A stretch of 64,000 bases of DNA from assembly GCF_029946515.1 (NCBI RefSeq), contig NZ_JARZHH010000045.1, positions 1 to 64,000 on the forward strand, in the 5' to 3' direction. Numbering within the stretch: position 1 is the first letter of the stretch; each line of letters opens with the position of its first letter. Below, piece by piece: positions 1-8,410 of this stretch. The position numbers were made by a program, and so were the translations under genes. The notes under the pieces are model-generated. The model did no database searches and was not told where the DNA came from. It saw only the letters and a program-made list of their open reading frames with translations. This DNA comes from Polyangium sp. 6x1. GTDB taxonomy: Bacteria > Myxococcota_A > Polyangia > Polyangiales > Polyangiaceae.

Positions 1-704
1 GTGTGCAGGCGGCCGATCGGCGCCGCGCGCTCGGGAGCCGCGTCGGCCTCGGGCGGGCCGGAGTCGTGGGTCCCGAGGGGGCGCACGTCGCTCGGCTCGG
101 CCTCGGGCGGCGGCGCGGGCGGCGTGAGGGGCGGCCGGGCGACGACGCGGGAGTGCTCGGGCAGGGCGCGGCGCGTGGGGGCGGCGTCGGCGACGAGCTC
201 GTCGAGGCGGACGGGCGCGAGGATCCGAAGTCCGCGGTCGCCCTCGTCGAGGACGAGCGCCACGGGGCCGGCCTGGGCCGCCTCGTTGAAGACCGCGAGC
301 ACGGCGCTGTCGGAGGGCCCGAGCGCGGGCGCGTCGCCCGAGGTGTCGGCGAGCGTGGCGAGCGGCGGCAGGGCGAGGGCGAGGCCGAAGGAGCCGAGGC
401 CGCGGGCGCGGACGACCTGATCGCGCAGGGAGGAGGCGCCGTCGACGTCGGCGCTCACGGACGGCGGAGGGGCGCCGCGCATGGCGAGGGCGCTCTCGAC
501 GGCCTCCTCGACGGCCTGGCGCAGCCGCCCGGGCGCGGGGGGGCGCACGATGCTGGCGACCACGTAGCCGCGGCTGCGCAGCTCCGAGAGGAGCTCGGAC
601 TTGCGGGAAGCGGCGACGAAAAACGCACCGAACGACGGGCGGACGGGCGGAGACGGGGAGCCCGACGGCGCGGGGGCCTGCACCAAGCGCATGGGAGGTC
701 CCAT
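1..704 (-). CDS. Unknown protein, incomplete at window edge
   Basis: The product is not recognised. The frame runs from an ATG at 704 (an in-frame ATG at 692 is equally possible) to the left edge without a stop, giving about 234 codons of N-terminal sequence. The opening part contains FGAFFVAASRKSELL and then SRGYVVASIVRPP, which read like an ordered alpha/beta segment. From roughly residue 180 the chain becomes a Pro/Ala/Glu-rich, probably disordered linker, so another domain may follow outside the window. No signal peptide is visible. It is divergent from the penicillin-acylase-like gene, with about 80 bases between them. The continuous open frame with third-position GC like its neighbours is the main support for it being coding. 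Confidence 0.55.
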   Translation of the reverse strand, partial: MGPPMRLVQAPAPSGSPSPPVRPSFGAFFVAASRKSELLSELRSRGYVVASIVRPPAPGRLRQAVEEAVESALAMRGAPPPSVSADVDGASSLRDQVVRARGLGSFGLALALPPLATLADTSGDAPALGPSDSAVLAVFNEAAQAGPVALVLDEGDRGLRILAPVRLDELVADAAPTRRALPEHSRVVARPPLTPPAPPPEAEPSDVRPLGTHDSGPPEADAAPERAAPIGRLH

Positions 705-785
705 GCCAGAGAGGACGAAGAACGGACGAATTTTCGGCGAGCCAAAGACCCGGCAGGCTAGTCCGGGAAGGAGGAGACCTTACCC

Positions 786-3650
786 ATGCATGAACCTCGA
801 CGCTTCCCGATCGCCCGGTTCTTGAGCTTGTTCGCCCTGACCCTCGCGCCCCTCGCCGCGGGCTGCTCGGACCCGAGCGAGACGCCCCCCCCGCCCGCGG
901 GTGATCCCTTCGGGCCGATCGGCGATCGCGCCGATCTGCCCGTGAACGAGCGCATCAAGATCGACAACCTCACGTCGCCCGTGGACATCGTGCGTGACAC
1001 GGACGGGCGGCCGCACATCTTCGCGTCGAGCTTCGAGGACGCGGTGCGCGTGCAGGGCTACCTCGTGGCGCAGGACCGGCACCTGCAGATCGAGTTTTAC
1101 CGCCGCGTGTCCGAGGGCCGGCTCGCCGAGATCCTCGCCGACGCGGACCCGAGCGTGATCGACAACGACATCGTGTTCCGCAGCCTCGGCCTGCACCGCG
1201 TGGCGAAGAAGCAATACGAGACGCTCGGGGCCGAGGAAAAAACCCTCGTCGACGCGTTCGCCGACGGCGTGAGCCAGCATTTCCGCGCGCTCCGGAACGG
1301 CGAGGCGGCGCTGCCCCCGGCGGCCTTCCTCGTCCCGGCCTCGGCCTTCTCCGACTTCACGGGCCCGGACGCGCTCGCGATCGCGCGGCTCCAATCGTAC
1401 CTGCTCTCGCACTCGGCCGACGGCGAGCTCGCGGACACGATCTCGATCCAGACGCTCGGGAAGGCGTTCCCGAAGGACGCGGCCGATCCGCTCGTCAAGG
1501 CGCGCAGCGGCATCCTCCGCGAGCTCTATCGCTTCGCGCCGGCCGAGCCGGCGACGACGACCACGGGGTATCCGATGGGCCAGGGCGGCGCGAAAAACCC
1601 TGCGCCCTCCCCTCTCCTGCCCGACCTCGGCGCGAGGACCGAGCGATACCGCGAGGCGTTGCGCAAGGTGAAGGATCTGTTTGCACCCGAAGGATTCGGC
1701 TCGAACAACTGGGCCGTCGAGGCCGGACGGAGCGACACGGGGCACGCGCTGCTCGCGAGCGATCCACACCTGACGCTCGCCGCGCCCGCGATCTTCTGGC
1801 CCGTCGCGATGGAGGTGACGCCGAAGGATCCCGCGGCAAAGGTAAAGGTCTCGGGGCTCGCGTTCCCGGGCATCCCGGGGATCATCCTCGGGCACAACGA
1901 GCACATCGCCTGGGGCGCGACGGTCGCCGGCTACGACGTCACCGATCTCTACGCCGAGACGTTCACGCCGGACGGCAAGTCGGTCGTGTTCAAGGGGAAC
2001 AACGTGCCCGTCGAGACGATCGACGAGGTGATCCAGATCCAGGCCGGCGAGCCGTACACCTACAAGGTCCCGGTCGTGCCGCATCACGGGGCGATCCTGC
2101 CGGAGATCCTGCCCGATCACACGGTGGCCCCGATCGATCCGGCGAAGGGCGCCGTGAGCGTGCGCTGGACCGGCGACGAGCCGACGAACGAGCTCGCGGC
2201 GATCCTCAAACTTTTGAGATCAAAGGATGTCGACGAGGCCAAGCTCGCGCTCGACGGTTTTCAGGTCGGCGCGCAGAACTGGATGATCGGGGACACGCAA
2301 GGCAACGTGCTCTGGACCTCGCACGCGAAGCTGCCGACGCGGGCGCCCGCGGCCGTCGCGTGGGACGCCGCGACGTTCTCGGGCACGCTCCCTTGCTTCG
2401 TGCTCCCGGGCGACGGCTCGGCCGAGTGGACGGGGGCCCTGCCGGACAACCTCGTCCCCTGGGCGAAAAACCCTGCCGCGGGCTTCCTCGCGACGGCGAA
2501 CAACGATCCCATCGGAGAGACGCTCGACAACGATCCGTCGAACGGCACCCTGCCCGACGGCACGCCGATGTTCCTCGCGTGCTCATGGGACATCGGCTTC
2601 CGTGAGGGACGCATCCAGGAGCGGCTCGCGGGGCTCGACAAGGCGACACCCGAGGACCTCGCGAAGATCCAGGGGGACGCGAAATCAGCGCTCGGCTCGC
2701 GCCTCGTGCCCGCGGTGATCGAGGCGATCGATCGAGCCGAAGCCGAGCGGAAGACACCCGGGACGCACCCCGATCTCACGGGCGTGGTGAACGACGCCGG
2801 CTACGACCCGGCCGCGATCCAGAAGGTGCGCGAGCTCTTCACGGCCTGGGGCGCGGAGGCCGGCTACGAAGCGGCGAGCGGGATCGATCCGGACACGAAC
2901 AAGCCGCTCCCGGAGGAGGGCGAGACGGCGATCGAGGCGCGCGCGGCGCAGGCGACGCTCGTGTTCAACGCGTGGCTCTTGCGGCTCGTCGAGCGCGTGC
3001 TGGGAGACGAGCTCGAGCACGCGGGAAGGCCCTTCGTGCCGCGGGATCAGAAGGCCAAGGCGATCCTCGCGATCACGCGCGAGACACCCGCGACGCTGCC
3101 GACATACAACGCGACGACAGGGGAAAGCGCGCTCTGGGACGACATGGCGACGCCGGAGATCGAGACGAAGCACGAGCGGATCGTGCGCGCGCTCGTGGAC
3201 GCGCTCGCGACGCTCGCGACGGACGTCGGCACGGACATCGGCGCGTACCGCTGGGGCGCGCGGCATCGCGTCCGCTTCGAGGCGATCCTCCCGGTCCTCG
3301 GGCAGCTCTCGATCCCGCCGCTCGGGGATCCGGTTTTTCCGGACGGTTTTCCCCGGCACGGCGACAATTTCTCGGTCGATTCGTCCGACTTCTCCCTCAC
3401 GGCCCGGCTCGACGTCACGCCGCGCTACGACTACGATTTCGGCCCGACGCAGCGCCTCGTCGTGGACCTCGATCCGGAGGGGCCGCGGGCGTGGAACGCG
3501 CTGCCGGGGGGCGCGGTGTGGGATTCGCAGAGCCCGCATTTCCGCGACCAAGCCGAGCTCTGGCGGAAGAACCAGACGCGACGGGTCCCCTTCTTGCTTC
3601 CCGAGGTGGTGGCTGCGGCCGAGTCGCGAATGGTCGTGACGCGGAAGTAG
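786..3650 (+). CDS. Penicillin acylase family lipoprotein (Ntn hydrolase)
   Basis: A 954-residue member of the penicillin acylase/amidase family, N-terminal-nucleophile hydrolases that cleave N-acyl bonds (beta-lactam side chains, acyl-homoserine lactones or other amides; the substrate here is unknown). The N-terminus is a lipoprotein signal ending LAAGC at Cys27, so the enzyme should sit on the envelope. The hallmark GSNNW occurs with the predicted nucleophile Ser at residue 306, followed by DPHL and, about 60 residues on, GHNEHIAWG. By family rule the precursor self-cleaves before Ser306, giving an alpha chain plus spacer of about 280 residues and a beta chain of about 650. A good ribosome binding site (AAGGAGGAG) lies 8 bases before the ATG. 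A hairpin follows the stop codon. Confidence 0.93.
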   Translation: MHEPRRFPIARFLSLFALTLAPLAAGCSDPSETPPPPAGDPFGPIGDRADLPVNERIKIDNLTSPVDIVRDTDGRPHIFASSFEDAVRVQGYLVAQDRHLQIEFYRRVSEGRLAEILADADPSVIDNDIVFRSLGLHRVAKKQYETLGAEEKTLVDAFADGVSQHFRALRNGEAALPPAAFLVPASAFSDFTGPDALAIARLQSYLLSHSADGELADTISIQTLGKAFPKDAADPLVKARSGILRELYRFAPAEPATTTTGYPMGQGGAKNPAPSPLLPDLGARTERYREALRKVKDLFAPEGFGSNNWAVEAGRSDTGHALLASDPHLTLAAPAIFWPVAMEVTPKDPAAKVKVSGLAFPGIPGIILGHNEHIAWGATVAGYDVTDLYAETFTPDGKSVVFKGNNVPVETIDEVIQIQAGEPYTYKVPVVPHHGAILPEILPDHTVAPIDPAKGAVSVRWTGDEPTNELAAILKLLRSKDVDEAKLALDGFQVGAQNWMIGDTQGNVLWTSHAKLPTRAPAAVAWDAATFSGTLPCFVLPGDGSAEWTGALPDNLVPWAKNPAAGFLATANNDPIGETLDNDPSNGTLPDGTPMFLACSWDIGFREGRIQERLAGLDKATPEDLAKIQGDAKSALGSRLVPAVIEAIDRAEAERKTPGTHPDLTGVVNDAGYDPAAIQKVRELFTAWGAEAGYEAASGIDPDTNKPLPEEGETAIEARAAQATLVFNAWLLRLVERVLGDELEHAGRPFVPRDQKAKAILAITRETPATLPTYNATTGESALWDDMATPEIETKHERIVRALVDALATLATDVGTDIGAYRWGARHRVRFEAILPVLGQLSIPPLGDPVFPDGFPRHGDNFSVDSSDFSLTARLDVTPRYDYDFGPTQRLVVDLDPEGPRAWNALPGGAVWDSQSPHFRDQAELWRKNQTRRVPFLLPEVVAAAESRMVVTRK

Positions 3651-3666
3651 CCTCCCAAAACGCGAG

Positions 3667-3702
3667 GGGGCTCGGGGGCTCGGCTTGCCGAGCTTGGACC
3701 CC
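3667..3702 (+). terminator. GC hairpin after the acylase gene
   Basis: A perfect 7-bp stem (GCTCGGC/GCCGAGC, 3678-3684 with 3687-3693) is flanked by GGGG and CCCC runs that can extend it across an internal loop. It lies just after the acylase stop and before the ribosome binding site of the next gene. There is no T run, so it could be a Rho-assisted terminator or simply a stabilising 3' structure. Its plan resembles the hairpins at 19057, 55125 and 60208. Confidence 0.45.
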
Positions 3703-3722
3703 GGACGTGAAAGGAGGGCGGG

Positions 3723-4802
3723 TTGGTCCTGCGCCGCATCCTCACGACCGCTGCATCCGGGTTCGACAAGACCGTCGGCGCCGCGATGCTCGTGCGCGGC
3801 GACATGATCCGCTCCTTCGATCCCGCGGGCCTCGGCCCCGAGGCCCGGATCGAGCTGCTCGAAGCGATCCGCACCATCTACGACAAACCCGAGCATTTCA
3901 CGGCGTCGAGCTCGTTCTTTGGGGAAGCAACGATTCCCCACGTCGAGCTCGCCCGGGTGCGCCTCCTCGGCGGCCCCGATCCCGGCATGGTGCTCGACGC
4001 GTCGTGGCCGAGCGAGTTCGAGCCGCTCGAGGAGGGCGTGCGCGCGGACTATCTCGGCCACGCGCTGAACCGCACCGCGACGGCGCGGCTGTTTCTGCAC
4101 GCTACGCCCCGCCCGGTCGTGATCCTCGTGCACGGCTACCGGTGCGGGGCGTTCGCGCTCGAGGAGCGGCTCTGGCCCGTGCCCTGGATCTTCGAGCTCG
4201 GGCTCGACGTGGCGATGGCGGTCTTGCCCTTCCACGCCTGCCGCGCGCCGAAAGGCACGGCGCTCTTTCCCTCGCCGGACATGCGCTTCACGATCGAGGG
4301 GTTTCGCCAGGCGATCGCGGATCTCCGCGCGCTCGCCGCGCTCCTCTGCGACCGGGGCGCGCCGGCCATCGGCGTGATGGGCATGAGCCTCGGCGGCTAC
4401 ACGTCGGGGCTCTGGGCCACGATCGATCCGACGCTCGCGTTCGCGGTGCCGATCGTGCCGTGCGCCTCGATCGCCGACGTGGCGCGGGCGGTGGGCCTGC
4501 TCGTCGGCACGCCGGAGCAGCAGGCGGCGCAGCACCAGGCGATCGAATCGACGTTACGCGTGGTCAGCCCGCTCGGGCGGCCGTCGGCGCTCCCGCCCGA
4601 CCGATTCCTCGTCGTCGGGGCGGCGGGCGACAAGATCACGCCGCTCGATCACGCGCGGCGCATGGCCGAGCATTTCCACGCGCCGCTCGAGACGTTCCAC
4701 GGCGGCCACCTCTTGCAGTTCGGCCGAGCGGACGCGTTCCGTGCGGTCCGGCGGATGCTCGCGCGGCTCGGGATCATCGAGACGCGCCACGCCGCGGCGT
4801 GA
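3723..4802 (+). CDS. Alpha/beta hydrolase
   Basis: A 359-residue alpha/beta-hydrolase-fold protein. The oxyanion strand VILVHGY is followed by the nucleophile elbow GMSLGG with Ser222. Downstream a conserved FLVVGAAGDKITP segment carries a likely catalytic acid, and FHGGHL supplies the histidine. The overall plan, with a long N-terminal region before the VHGY strand and an instruction-like GMSLGGYTSGLWA, resembles ABHD18/DUF2048-type proteins, but I cannot assign a substrate. The start is a TTG preceded by AAAGGAGGG at good spacing; no ATG gives a better one. No signal peptide is seen, so it is probably cytoplasmic. The gene follows the acylase after 72 bases and could be co-transcribed with it. 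Confidence 0.85.
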   Translation: MVLRRILTTAASGFDKTVGAAMLVRGDMIRSFDPAGLGPEARIELLEAIRTIYDKPEHFTASSSFFGEATIPHVELARVRLLGGPDPGMVLDASWPSEFEPLEEGVRADYLGHALNRTATARLFLHATPRPVVILVHGYRCGAFALEERLWPVPWIFELGLDVAMAVLPFHACRAPKGTALFPSPDMRFTIEGFRQAIADLRALAALLCDRGAPAIGVMGMSLGGYTSGLWATIDPTLAFAVPIVPCASIADVARAVGLLVGTPEQQAAQHQAIESTLRVVSPLGRPSALPPDRFLVVGAAGDKITPLDHARRMAEHFHAPLETFHGGHLLQFGRADAFRAVRRMLARLGIIETRHAAA

Positions 4803-4824
4803 CGCGTCTCGCCTCAACCGAGGA

Positions 4825-5415
4825 TCACTGCACGCACTTGTCGACGCCGGCGCCCGTGCAATCGGCGTCGGCCGAGCACTCGCACGCGCCGCTCGACGTG
4901 TTGCACTTGCCGTAGCCGTTGCAGTCCGCGTCGGCCGTGCACTTCATCGCCTCGACGGTGCAGTACTTCGCGCCGGTGTCGTCCGTGCCGATGCACTTCG
5001 AGGGCATCGTGCAATCGGCGTCCATCGTGCAGCCCTCCAGGCAGACCTTGAACGAGTTCGTCGTGAAGCACTTGTTATCCGGCGCCGCACCGCCGAACGT
5101 GCAATCGGCGTCGGCCTTGCATTGCGGGCCGCCGCACGTGCCGTTGTCACACGTGTAGTTCGTCGGGTAGTCCATGCCGGGGCAGTTCGGCAGGCCCATC
5201 GGACAGCAATCGGCGGGCATCGCGCACGTCTTGCCGCAATATCCGCCCATGGGCGCGCTGCCCCCGGTACCGCCACCGCCCGCGCCGCCCATGCCGGCCG
5301 CGCCGCCGCTGCCGGCCGAGCCGCCGCTGCCGCCCCCTCCGCTCGGCTCGCTGCTACACGCGGCGAGGCCCAGGAAACCCGCGGAAACCAGCAAAAGAAT
5401 CGAAAGCATTCGCAT
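4825..5415 (-). CDS. Cys-rich lipoprotein with Gly linker
   Basis: A 196-residue predicted lipoprotein. The start chosen is the ATG at 5415 (MRMLSILLLVSAGF), which has GGAGGGG upstream; the frame is open further upstream but lacks a signal there. The signal ends LAACSS, giving a lipidated Cys. It is followed by a Gly/Ser spacer (SGGGGSGGSAGSGG) and then by about 20 cysteines spaced as repeated C-x-x-D-A-D-C units (KADADCTF, TMDADCTM, TADADCNG, SADADCTG), a pattern common in myxobacterial surface proteins and similar to Dickkopf/EGF-like disulphide modules. It probably sits on the cell surface as a small disulphide-bonded domain. Function is unknown. It is convergent with the hydrolase gene. 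Confidence 0.85.
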   Translation of the reverse strand: MRMLSILLLVSAGFLGLAACSSEPSGGGGSGGSAGSGGAAGMGGAGGGGTGGSAPMGGYCGKTCAMPADCCPMGLPNCPGMDYPTNYTCDNGTCGGPQCKADADCTFGGAAPDNKCFTTNSFKVCLEGCTMDADCTMPSKCIGTDDTGAKYCTVEAMKCTADADCNGYGKCNTSSGACECSADADCTGAGVDKCVQ

Positions 5416-5535
5416 GAGAAGTCTCCCCTCCGCAATCCGTGGCGATTCCACGGACGTCATCATCGCGACGTCAGTCCCTGACACGCGGGGGCGTCGAGAG
5501 CAAAACTCCCATGCATGAAGAGGGCATAATTTCGA

Positions 5536-7077
5536 TTATGATTCGGTCCCAGACGTATTCGCGACCGTTCCGGCCAGAATTGCCCTCACGAGATCGGGCT
5601 TGACGACCTTTCCGAGCGCATTGCGCGGGAGTGACGTGGCCACGATCACCTCGCGCGGGACCTTGTACGGCGCGATTCGCTCTTTCGCCCAGCCGCGCAG
5701 GACCTCCGGCGCGCATTCCGCGTCGCGCCCCGGCGCGGCGACGACGACCGCGACGACACGCTCTCCCCACGCCTCGTCGGGCAAACCCACGACCGCGACC
5801 TCCGCGACAGCGGGGTTTTCCCGCAGCGCCTCCTCGATCTCGAGGGCCGAAAGCTTGTACCCGCCGCTCTTCAAGATGTCGACGCTGGTTCGTCCGAGCA
5901 AACGCAGCGAGCCATCGTCGGCGCGCTCGGCGACGTCGCCCGTGCGGAACCAGCGGCCCTCGGCGAAGGCGCTCAGCGTGGCCTCCTCGCGGCCGAGGTA
6001 CCCTTTGAACACGCTCGGCCCACGAATCCAGAGCTCGCCCGGTCCGCGTTCGAGATCGCTGCCCGCCTCGTCGACGATCCGCGCCTCGACCGTGCGCGGG
6101 GGCAAACCCACCGAGCCGGGGCGGCGGCCCGCGGGATCGAGGGGGTTCGTCGCGCCAACCCCGATCTCGGTCATGCCGAAACGCTCGAGGGGGATCGCGC
6201 CCGTGACGGCGCGCCAGCGCTCGGCGAGGGTGACGGGCAGCGCAGCCGAGCCGCTCGTGGCGAGGCGCAGACCCCGCGCGCCGCTCGCCCAGCGTGCTCG
6301 TGTCGGCTCGTCCGCTGCGTCGAACGCTTCGAAGAGCTTCTGGTACATCGTGGGCACGGCCATCCAGACCGTCGGCGGGTTTGGCCCGCAAAACGCCTCC
6401 CACACGCGCCGCGCGTCGAAGCGCGGGAGCATCCGCGCCGCGGCGCCCGCGAGCAGCGTCGTGAGGAGCGAGATGCCGAGGCCGTGCAGGTGATGGAGCG
6501 GCAGCGCGTGGAGCAGCCGATCGCCCTCGCCGAACGCCCACGCCTCGCGCAGGATCGCGGCCTGCACCTCGACGTTCGCGTGCGTGATCATCGCGCCCTT
6601 GGGCTTGCCCGTGGTGCCGCTCGTGTAGAGCAGGAGCGCGACGTCGTCGGGTTCGAGCGGCGCCGCGTCGCCCTCGGGCCGCGGGCCGTCGGCGAGCGTC
6701 TCCGCCAGAAGGACGCGCCGGCCTTCGCAGAGCAAGGCGCCGCGCTCGCGCTGATCCTCGGAGACGATCACCGCGGCCGCGCGCGCGTCTTCACCGAACC
6801 ACGCGAGCTCGGCGGGCGGATAAAGCGGCGAGAGCGGCAAGGCCACGCCGCCCGCGAGGATCGTGCCGAGGAAGGCCTCGAGCCAGAGCGCGCCGGGCGA
6901 GACGAGGATGGCCACGGCGCGGCCTTCGAGCGAAGGCGCGCCCTCGGTGAGCGCGAGGCGGACGCGCTCTGCGCGATCCCACAGCTCGGCGAAGGTACGG
7001 CTCCGCGCGTCGTCCTCCACGGCGAGCCGGTCTGCGTGCTGGAAGCTTGCGAGGCGCGTGACGAAGGGTGAAGGCAT
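5536..7077 (-). CDS. AMP-forming acyl-CoA synthetase, MatB-like
   Basis: A 513-residue member of the ANL superfamily, which activates a carboxylic acid as acyl-AMP and transfers it to CoA. The P-loop-like motif YTSGTTGKPKG is at residues 151-161. The A5 motif reads PLERFGMTEIG, the A7 region is LWIRGPSVFKGYLGREEAT with RTGD after it, and the A10 lysine is in RNALGKVVKP (about residue 490). The short N-terminus, HALPLHHLHGLG and the size resemble malonyl/methylmalonyl-CoA synthetases (MatB/ACSF3), so a role in making extender units or clearing malonate is plausible, though not proven by sequence alone. It is convergent with nothing nearby and is divergent from the lipoprotein gene at 7199. Confidence 0.9.
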   Translation of the reverse strand: MPSPFVTRLASFQHADRLAVEDDARSRTFAELWDRAERVRLALTEGAPSLEGRAVAILVSPGALWLEAFLGTILAGGVALPLSPLYPPAELAWFGEDARAAAVIVSEDQRERGALLCEGRRVLLAETLADGPRPEGDAAPLEPDDVALLLYTSGTTGKPKGAMITHANVEVQAAILREAWAFGEGDRLLHALPLHHLHGLGISLLTTLLAGAAARMLPRFDARRVWEAFCGPNPPTVWMAVPTMYQKLFEAFDAADEPTRARWASGARGLRLATSGSAALPVTLAERWRAVTGAIPLERFGMTEIGVGATNPLDPAGRRPGSVGLPPRTVEARIVDEAGSDLERGPGELWIRGPSVFKGYLGREEATLSAFAEGRWFRTGDVAERADDGSLRLLGRTSVDILKSGGYKLSALEIEEALRENPAVAEVAVVGLPDEAWGERVVAVVVAAPGRDAECAPEVLRGWAKERIAPYKVPREVIVATSLPRNALGKVVKPDLVRAILAGTVANTSGTES

Positions 7078-7198
7078 CGTGAAATCCGGCTCGTTTGGAG
7101 GCCCAAGCGCCTGTCCGCGCGAAAACTACCACGCCCCCCGCGCCCCGAGGACGCCGCTTCCTTTCTCCCGGGCCTTCGGCTTCGGTACACTCCGCGCC

Positions 7199-7975
7199 AT
7201 GCACTCCCGCGTCCATGTCCTCGCCTCGCTCGCGCTCCTCGCCGCGACGACGCTGACCGCCTGCGGCGACGACAAGTCCAAGACGGGCGCCGCCCCGAGC
7301 GCGACCGCCTCCGCTGCGGCTGCGCCCACCGAGCCCGCGCCTCCGCCCAAGCCGAAGACGATGCCCGCGCTCATCGTCGACTCGCTCGGCCCGTACATCG
7401 GCCAGATCCGCATCGACATGAAGCAGGAGAACTGGCCGGAGAAGCTCACGGCGGCGGTGAAGGATCTGCCGATCAACGGGCAGCAGGTCACGCTGATCGC
7501 CGAGAAGAAGGCGCGCACGCCGGACGTCGCCGCGGTCGTGGCCGAGCTCGGCCGCGCGGGCGCGCCGACGATCCTGCTCAAGACGGACGGCCGCGACGAC
7601 GTACCGAAGGAGCTGCTCGTCACGCCGCCGGACAAGGTGTCGAACCCGCCCGGCTGCTCGGTGACGGTGATGGTGCTGAAGGACCTGTCGACCGCGGTGT
7701 GGCCGTTCAAGGGCGGGCTCGGCAAGAAGCAACGCAAGGGCTTCGCCGGGCCCGATCTCTCGAACACGGGCGACGCGATCAAGAAGGACCTCGCGATCTG
7801 CGACTCGTCGTTCGCGTTCTTCTCGGCCGACGACTCGGTCTCCTGGGAGATGGCCTATAACCTCGCGGGCACGCTGAAGGTCGTCGACGAGAAGAGCGAC
7901 AAGAAGAAGATCCAGACGCTCGTGCTCCTCGGCGAAGCGCCCGTCGCCGGCAGGCCCGTCACGCTGAAGAAGTGA
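7199..7975 (+). CDS. Lipoprotein with ExbD/TolR-like domain
   Basis: A 258-residue predicted lipoprotein. The ATG at 7199 starts a signal peptide ending LTACGDD, followed by an Ala/Pro/Lys-rich spacer to about residue 55. The middle (IRIDMKQENWPEKLTAAVKD, then VTLIAEKKARTPDVAAVVAE) resembles the periplasmic fold of ExbD/TolR, in which a strand, a helix and a final strand carry IA..-(D/R)-x5-V..V...L..AG. A true ExbD has an N-terminal transmembrane helix with a functional Asp; here a lipid anchor replaces it, so it would not form a proton channel itself. The C-terminal 120 residues are not recognised. The assignment to the ExbD fold is an inference from pattern only. Confidence 0.75.
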   Translation: MHSRVHVLASLALLAATTLTACGDDKSKTGAAPSATASAAAAPTEPAPPPKPKTMPALIVDSLGPYIGQIRIDMKQENWPEKLTAAVKDLPINGQQVTLIAEKKARTPDVAAVVAELGRAGAPTILLKTDGRDDVPKELLVTPPDKVSNPPGCSVTVMVLKDLSTAVWPFKGGLGKKQRKGFAGPDLSNTGDAIKKDLAICDSSFAFFSADDSVSWEMAYNLAGTLKVVDEKSDKKKIQTLVLLGEAPVAGRPVTLKK

Positions 7976-8390
7976 GCCGCGCGGGCCTCGCGAGGTGCTC
8001 GCGCGCGAGCGCGAGGATCCCCAGGGCAAACACGTGCCCCCAGAGGACGCCCGTCACGAGCCGCGCCGGATGCCACAGCGGGCGTACGCCGAGGTCCTGC
8101 GTGATCACGTCCGCCAGCATGATCACGCTCGCGACGAACCCGTAACCGAGGCACGCACGCACGCTCCATCGCGGCCGCGGGAACAGCGCGGCCGTGACGA
8201 ACCCCGCGAAGATGCCGGCGCAACGGCTGCAAAGCGGCATGAGCACGCCGGCGAGGGCGAGCGTGCGCTCGGGTTTGAGGTGACAAACCGGCGCGAAGGC
8301 GAGGTAGAGGAGCTCGCCCGTCTCGGGGCTCGTCACGCGACGCGCGAGCGGCGCGAGGAACGGCGCCACGCCGACGAGGCAGAGCAGCAC
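7959..8390 (-). CDS. DUF2085 membrane protein
   Basis: A membrane protein of about 143 residues with four hydrophobic segments. The signature is the DUF2085 pattern: CHLKPERTLAL followed by MPLCSRCAGI, i.e. C-H-x2-P-x-R then P-L-C-x-R-C-x-G-I. These Cys/His residues suggest a metal or redox site at the membrane, but the family has no settled function. The start is uncertain: I use the GTG at 8390, 20 bases after the upstream glycosylase stop; an in-frame ATG near 8476 would overlap that gene and give about 30 more residues. It is the last gene of a run with trxB and the glycosylase, and its 3' end overlaps the convergent lipoprotein gene by 17 bases. Confidence 0.78.
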   Translation of the reverse strand: MLLCLVGVAPFLAPLARRVTSPETGELLYLAFAPVCHLKPERTLALAGVLMPLCSRCAGIFAGFVTAALFPRPRWSVRACLGYGFVASVIMLADVITQDLGVRPLWHPARLVTGVLWGHVFALGILALAREHLARPARLTSSA

Positions 8391-8410
8391 GCGAAGGGCG
8401 CGCTCGAGCG

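Noticed and set aside
2685-4535. Open frame of 616 codons antisense to the acylase end and hydrolase gene
   Set aside because: Low-complexity Arg/Ala/Glu sequence with no motif, opposite two genes with clear catalytic motifs.
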